Part shown: positions 17,631-21,653 of the stretch, one piece after another
How the letters are laid out: each line of letters begins with the position of its first letter
Position numbering within the stretch: the stretch's first letter is position 1
NCBI GenBank assembly: GCA_018398765.1
Contig: JAHBMJ010002191.1
Span: 1-21,653 of the forward strand
Length of the DNA: 21,653 nt
Origin: Chromera velia
Taxonomy: Eukaryota; Sar; Chromeraceae
Direction: 5' to 3'
Program-made: the position numbers and the translations under genes
The notes under the pieces: generated by a model
Database searches by the model: none
The model's input: the letters and a program-made list of their open reading frames with translations, nothing else
Told to the model about the DNA's origin: nothing

Positions 17631-20600
17631 CAGACAAAAATACAGAGAAACAGAAAAAGAGAAAAAGTTTCCAGATCCAGACCGATCTATCGATTGAGGC
17701 ACGCACGCGACTCACAATTCCATTCCCTGAGCGCGTCCCCTCTCGATCAGTTCCCTTTCGGAGAGAAAGGGGGCCCTGCAGGCAGACAGGCAGGCAAGGC
17801 AACTAATGAAGCGTTCCTCAACGGAACCATGCAAAGAAGGAGGAGAAGAAGAAAGGAAAGAAGGAAGGAAAGAAGAAAGGGAGAAGAAAGAAACGAAGAA
17901 AGGAAAGAAGAAAGAAAAGAACGAAGGGGGGAAGAAAGAAAAGAACGAAGGGGAGCAGAAAGAAAAGAAGAAAAGAAGGAACCCAGATATGCAGACAAAA
18001 CAGACAGAGAGACACACAAGCTTGGTGACCTCAAAGAGGAAATGCGGACGAAACAGGAAGGGGGCGCAAGAAGAAAGATGTGCCGCAATTTCTTTCTCTT
18101 GTGCTCAACATCAATCAATACGTAGAGGAGGCGCATGCAAAAAAAGAGAAACAAAGACGGGAGGGACATGGAGCCGGAAAGAAACAGCGCGCTTCTCTGA
18201 CCTCAGAAGCAAGAGTCGTTTTGCCAGTCTTTTGGGATCTCTGCTCTTCTTTTTTTCATCTTCACAAGACCCTTCTTCTTCTTTCTCCTCTTCCCCTTCC
18301 TTTGCCTCTCCTTCTCCTTCTCCTCTCTGCTCCCGCATCTGCACATCAGGCAACGCTTCACCGACCTCATCAGACCCAGGCCCCGGAGGGCAAACAGGCA
18401 GAATCACACCCGCTCCCTTCCCATGGAACTGATGATCACCATGACCCCTTCCTTCCCTCTCTACCCCTTCCCCTCCCGCCCCCCGTTCCCTCCTCCCGGC
18501 CTCGGATGCCACTGCAGTGCTCACTTGCACCAGACGGTCCCTCAGCCCCTTCACAGATCTGTACGATAACCGAGAGACCACGTCTTGGCCGTTGCAGATT
18601 GTCGTCACAAAAGAGGCGCAACCCGCCGCCTGGGGACCATCGAGGAGCTGCGGGCACCCAAACGCAAACACATGCAAATCAGGAAAACTCTTGCGCAGCC
18701 GCATTCCGCACAAAACCGCCACCCCCGCTCCGAGGGAGTGCCCCACTAAAACTAGTCTGTACCCTTGAGGCCCTAGGCTGAGCATCTGATCCCTGATGAT
18801 CCGCCTAGTCTGTGAGAGCACCCAGATGCTTCCTGCGCAGATTCCTGCGTGTGCGTATCCCTTCAAGAACGAGTGGGGGTGGCAGAGTCCGTCTGTCAAA
18901 ACGTCCTTGCTCTCCAGAGAGCCTCTGCATGCAACAGACGTGGAGAAGGGAAGAAAAACGCAACAACAAATAACGAATGTGGGTGGACGTAGATCTATTT
19001 TGTACTTTCAGCTATCTACCCACACCGACACACGAACGCAGATCTGCATTCACAAACAAGTATGCACATGAAAGCGTCTCCACCCATTCATCCGTGTCCC
19101 CCTATCCTGACACACAAACGTCCCACGCATACAATACAGGCGCGAGGGAGGGATGGCGAGGAGAGAGTGCACACACTTTCTGTACATGCATACTGTGGGT
19201 GCATGGGTGTCTCATCTGACTCTCCTCATTGAGAACAGTGGATTGACTGGCATCCTGCCTGGCTTCTGACATCGATTCTTTCCACCTTGTATGTTTCCAC
19301 AATTACAAGTAGAGACACACCCACAGGCTCGCGCTTTGCTAAGATGCAGACTAGACTACTCAAGCAAGTGCTGGATGCATCACCAGATGGCATTGAAGGA
19401 AGGAAGGAAGGAAGGCGCTGCAAGAACGGCGAAGCTTCAAAGAATCGAATCGAAACGCATTAAACCGCTTGGCGAAGAGAAACGACCGAGAGAGGAGAAC
19501 AGACCTGCAGACGAGAAGCAAAGCTTTGGCCTTTCTGTCCACTGCTAAGGCAAACGCCGGTTTGAAGGGTTCAGAGAACTCATTGCAAACCAAAAGGTCC
19601 TCTCTCTTCACTCCAGCAACGCGAAGAAACGCGGCCTCGTTGGGAGTGAGGCACTTGGCAGAGAGCGCTCGAGCTGTTCTATGCCAGACCGAGGCAACAG
19701 ATCCTCTCACAGGGGCAATCAGAGTCTCGCCCTTCCACCCATAGATTGCCATCATCGGACGGGCAAAGTAACAAATTGCCGTAATCATCTCACGAATAGG
19801 GACCTCCGACTCCGCCATCTCCAGACCAAAGCGGAGGTTACGCACGGCACCCAGAGAAGCACGAGAGAAAAACACACGCCCCACGACTTCTTCTTTGGCG
19901 GCATCTGCCAGAGCCGAGGAAGAAGAGGAAGACGGATCTGCTTCTCCTTCTTCCCTTCCCTCTGTCTCTCTCACCCCCCCCCCGTCCGAAAGGGCCAAGG
20001 ACGACAGCCCAACAGGCAGCTGCCCCTCCAGTTCCTCTTCTTCCATCAAGTCAGCAAGACGAGACGCAAACCGTCCGACGCTATCCGCACGATCCGAACT
20101 CCCGCCTGCGTGTCTCTCCTCTGCCTTCCCTCCCTTCCCACCCACAGATTCAGCAGAAGGTCCCCTCCCCTCACTTTCATCTGCTTTACCTGTATGCCGG
20201 TGGCTCCTTGCTCTGCTCACTGCCTCTTCCAGCGCTCTGTCGGAGGCCAGGTCCAGGAAGACCGCGCTTTTGCCCGCCAAATTTTCGGAGAATCTTCTCT
20301 GCGCAGAGAGGAGAGCCAGGCCGAGCACAATGTCCGTCCTCGAAACCTTCGGACCGCTCAGCAGGTTGGCGAGAGAAGATGCAACTGCAGAGAGCAGCTG
20401 CTCCCGGTTTGCAGCGTCTCCTGCACCATCGGGTTCATGCAGATACTTCATACATGTGAGAATGAAGGAGACGGCAGGATGCACATATGTCTTCGTCCTG
20501 GCTCCTCGTTCGAGGGTGCCAGTGATGCTTTTGAGTGGAGCGCGCGATAGTGAGAGCGTTTGATAGAAGGAGGACAAAGAGAGAGGTAGGAGGGCGCATG

Positions 20601-21111
20601 AGCTAAGGCACGCAGCTTCCTTCAGGTTGGAAGGGGAAGACTCACTGGAGACGGGAGCACGTGAGCACACGAAGCGGTCGCAGCAGAGCATATCGACGGT
20701 CTTCAACAGCTTCTCTACCCTCTCGTTCGCCTGCTTGAGTTCCTCTCCTTCAACAGGTCGCGGATGGTGCGCAAAAGTGCGCATACGAGACTCTGCAGTG
20801 CAGAAGAACATACATACATACATATCTGCGTCTCTTGTGTCGGGGACAGTCACTCCACTGGCCCCGTCCTGTCTATCTCTCCCTCACCTCCTGCGGAAAA
20901 GAGGCTGATCTCCGACATTCGAGACCTGTCTCTCGGTGTCTGCATCTCCAGGTCGGCACAAGCACCAGATTCGTCTTGCTGCTTAAGCGAGCTCGTAACG
21001 TTCACGCTCATCGTTCCAACAACAGTCTTGCAGTGGGGCAACGCAACAAACAGTGGACTATGCAGGAAGTACACTCACGCCAACGTCAGCGAGTGTTGAT
21101 GGGATCTTCAT
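14106..21111 (-). CDS. sn-1-type diacylglycerol lipase (class 3 lipase), 8-exon gene model
   Basis: Diacylglycerol lipases cut the sn-1 acyl chain of diacylglycerol to give monoacylglycerol and a fatty acid at membranes. The model is 21111-21079, 21026-20888, 20792-19505, 18924-18202, 17148-17037, 16244-15891, 15150-14755 and 14237-14106, about 1058 residues. Intron phases agree at every junction. Donors are GTGAGT, GTGAGG, GTCTGT, GTCAGA, GTGAGT, GTCTGT and GTAAGT; six of the seven acceptors end in GCAG. Hallmarks: FARPMMAIYGW, AFALAVDRKAKALLLVCRGS joined across intron 3, VGHSLGAG (Ser about 550), NGQDVVSRLS (Asp about 601) and LFDHLPDTY (His about 1005). No four-helix membrane domain is seen at the N-terminus, unlike animal DAGL. 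First and last exons and exon 6-7 detail are the least certain. Confidence 0.8.
14441..14522. repeat. GT microsatellite, interrupted
   Basis: GTGC/GTGT alternation from 14441 resolves into a pure (GT)n run from about 14476. It lies in intron 7 of the lipase model. Confidence 0.95.
14755..15150 (-). CDS. Lipase gene exon 7, carries the catalytic His motif
   Basis: It begins right after a long (CTTT)n tract ending CTTTCTGCAG and ends at GTTAAC before GTAAGTAAG, a near-ideal donor. Length is 396 nt, phase 0 at both ends. The last third reads MPNREQYAEVKPGSRALFDH and LPDTYFARVN; the Asp-His-x-Pro-x-x-Tyr motif is the C-terminal signature of DAGL-type lipases and supplies the third catalytic residue. 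The first part is Cys- and Gly/Arg-rich and not conserved. A 42-bp in-frame stretch, GTGAAG...TTCTTCAG, could be spliced out without changing the frame. Confidence 0.68.
15151..15497. repeat. Mixed GAAA/GACA/GGAA microsatellite
   Basis: About 340 bp of almost pure purine-plus-C repeats on the plus strand: GAAA blocks alternating with GACA blocks, ending in GGAA. On the minus strand this is a CTTT/CTGT pyrimidine tract that runs directly into the exon 7 acceptor. Long open frames in it (14951-15667, 15146-15787 and others) are repeat artefacts. Confidence 0.93.
15891..16244 (-). CDS. Lipase gene exon 6, low-complexity linker
   Basis: The acceptor is a CT-repeat tract ending GTGGCTGCAG, and the donor is CTGCCAG before GTCTGT. 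The exon is exactly 118 codons, phase 0 at both ends, open only in the frame set by exon 5. It is rich in Gly, Glu, Lys and Arg (GNGKTEAPCVGAAQVGGEPG at the start; VSVPIDELAEMVLPGSVCQ at the end). No domain is recognised; it is likely a disordered insert between the catalytic Asp and His. Confidence 0.62.
16541..16769. repeat. CCCT, CT and GT compound microsatellite
   Basis: (CCCT)n, then (CT)n, then (GT)n interrupted by TATGATTG words up to 16769. It lies in intron 5 of the lipase model. The coding-looking frames here encode only Ser-Leu or Cys-Val repeats. Confidence 0.95.
17037..17148 (-). CDS. Lipase gene exon 5, short Ser-rich exon
   Basis: The acceptor is CTCTCTCTCTGTCTGTCTGTCTGCAG type and the donor is AAAAAC before GTGAGT. 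Only one of three frames is open. That frame needs one base to complete a codon, which matches the two bases left by exon 4. It encodes PADVLTEEPFDFSMPC followed by a Ser run and TAQRKN. It is probably a phosphorylatable linker, by inference from composition only. Confidence 0.65.
17541..17633. repeat. CT and CA microsatellites
   Basis: A (CT)n run at about 17541-17558 and a (CA)n run from 17579 to about 17632, with one AAAC interruption. Both are in intron 4. Confidence 0.93.
17833..17980. repeat. Purine-rich GAAA/GAAG tract
   Basis: Nearly pure A/G on the plus strand, so a pyrimidine tract in the sense of intron 4. Charged Lys/Glu/Arg open frames across it are artefacts. Confidence 0.85.
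18202..18924 (-). CDS. Lipase gene exon 4, nucleophile and catalytic Asp
   Basis: After the GCATGCAG acceptor the joined codon gives Arg, then GSLESKDVLTDG, the oxyanion-loop region of class 3 lipases. YRLVLVGHSLGAGVAVLCGM follows, with the Gly-x-Ser-x-Gly elbow (Ser near residue 550). HVFAFGCPQLLDG and CNGQDVVSRLSYRSVKGLRD (Asp near residue 601) complete the core. The remaining 100 or so codons are Gly/Glu/Lys-rich and probably a surface insert. The donor is CTTCTGAG before GTCAGA; its phase fits exon 5. An internal intron in the low-complexity part cannot be excluded. Confidence 0.85.
19505..20792 (-). CDS. Lipase gene exon 3, N-terminal helical region and start of lipase core
   Basis: A 1288-nt exon with acceptor TTCTTCTGCACTGCAG and donor CTGCAG before GTCTGT. 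Order: ANERVEKLLKTVDMLCCDRF; a hydrophobic stretch around LSSCALLPLSLSSFY, too short and polar for a clear membrane helix; KVSRTDIVLGLALLSAQRR, a segment found in DAGLs before the catalytic domain; an acidic, Ser-rich disordered insert (about 19900-20200); then EMITAICYFARPMMAIYGW and EPFKPAFALAVDRKAKALLL, the first strands of the lipase fold. The last codon is split (AG), and the A of exon 4 completes an Arg. Confidence 0.82.
20888..21026 (-). CDS. Lipase gene exon 2
   Basis: It encodes TVVGTMSVNVTSSLKQQDES and a polar stretch to SEISLFSAG. Donor GGAG before GTGAGG is strong, and one left-over base pairs with the two that open exon 3. The acceptor CCCCACTGCAAG is weaker than the others. An internal ATG at 21011 could be the real start if exon 1 is wrong. 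Confidence 0.6.
21079..21111 (-). CDS. Lipase gene exon 1, possible start
   Basis: ATG 21111-21109 opens 11 codons (MKIPSTLADVG) ending at a clean GTGAGT donor, with an in-frame TGA nine bases upstream. Intron 1 would be only 52 bp. It is supported by the donor and the phase, not by homology. Confidence 0.45.
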
Positions 21112-21169
21112 GCACCGTCAGCTTCCACAAACCATGCAACCGGAGGTCGCTCACAAATCAGACTGTGAC

Positions 21170-21196
21170 TGCATGCATGGGGCATGCATATGCATG
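21170..21196 (-). promoter_or_regulatory. TGCATGCA / GCATGC cluster upstream of the lipase start
   Basis: TGCATGCA at 21170-21177 and GCATGCATATGCATG at 21182-21196 lie about 60-85 bp upstream of the proposed ATG. A further TGCATGCA is at 21316-21323. TGCATGC-type words are known ApiAP2 factor sites in apicomplexans. A role here is inference, since the organism is not certain. Confidence 0.4.
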
Positions 21197-21653
21197 GGGC
21201 TTGTACCGCGAGGCCATACCGAGAATGAACGCTGCGGGATAACCGCAACACTGCTCTTCGGGGCCATCTAACTGTTTTGATTAATTTTTGACTTGGATGC
21301 ATTGAACGGTCTATCTGCATGCATATATGTTTGCATGTGTTCTGTTTGAAAGTAGCGATGCTTCGTGTGGGTATGTATTCTCTGTCGCACTAATCAATCA
21401 CCATGGCAAATGAAAGTGTGACAAGAGTACTTCAGAACACATGGGGTCCATACCACAAGAAGTCAACAGTCAGACACTCAAACAAACAGATTTAGATGAG
21501 CCAAAGCAGCATGTCCGTCTCCTCTGTCAACTGCATGCTCACACCACACAGCCAGGCAGGGGACCATTTTTTTCAGTCATAACTGCAAAGATCTGTGGCT
21601 CGGGCTGCTACAGTGCAGTGAGGAATGGGATAGGTAGGCAACGAAAGCAGCTG
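21197..21653. other. Upstream region, no gene seen
   Basis: No coding region with a motif was found on either strand. The frame at 21108-21320 on the minus strand has no support. The stretch should hold the promoter and 5' untranslated region of the lipase gene. Confidence 0.4.

Noticed and set aside
17712-18432. Lys/Glu-rich plus-strand and Phe/Ser-rich minus-strand frames
   Set aside because: They are artefacts of a purine tract in intron 4; no motif, start context or partner exon.

Overview
This is eukaryotic nuclear DNA. It holds a host gene with spliceosomal introns (GT...TGCAG borders), two different transposable elements, and long dinucleotide and tetranucleotide microsatellites. Clusters of TGCATGCA words (the type of site bound by ApiAP2 factors), the microsatellite load and the transposon mix fit an alveolate alga such as a chromerid. 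That placement is inference and weak; no rRNA or plastid marker is present to test it.

Layout. 250-7266: a complete but dead Ty3/gypsy LTR retrotransposon on the minus strand. It has 511-bp LTRs (255-765 and 6751-7261), a perfect 5-bp target duplication (GAGAT), a polypurine tract beside the 3' LTR, and gag-PR-RT-RNaseH-INT in the normal order, broken by about 20 nonsense codons and three frameshifts. 7267-8493: AT-rich, gene-free DNA with two GC-rich hairpins. 8494-9901: an unrecognised plus-strand gene with 27-residue Pro/Ser/Thr repeats and an armadillo-like tail, broken by a frameshift inside the repeats. 10514-13124: a 2.6-kb hAT DNA transposon with 23-bp terminal inverted repeats, a perfect 8-bp target duplication (TACATGGT) and a transposase that keeps its N-terminal half. 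13125-14105: nothing supported. 14106-21111: a minus-strand gene for an sn-1-type diacylglycerol lipase (class 3 lipase fold). I could model it in eight exons whose phases agree at all seven junctions. Its introns carry most of the microsatellites. 21112-21653: upstream region with TGCATGCA motifs.

How it fits together. The lipase gene is the only clearly intact host gene. Both transposons show the same kind of decay: C-to-T changes that turn Gln or Arg codons into stops, plus a strong transition excess between the two LTRs. The long open exons of the lipase show none of this. The simplest reading is cytosine methylation and deamination aimed at transposons.

All exon borders and alignments were made by eye. 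Family assignments rest on motifs named in each entry.
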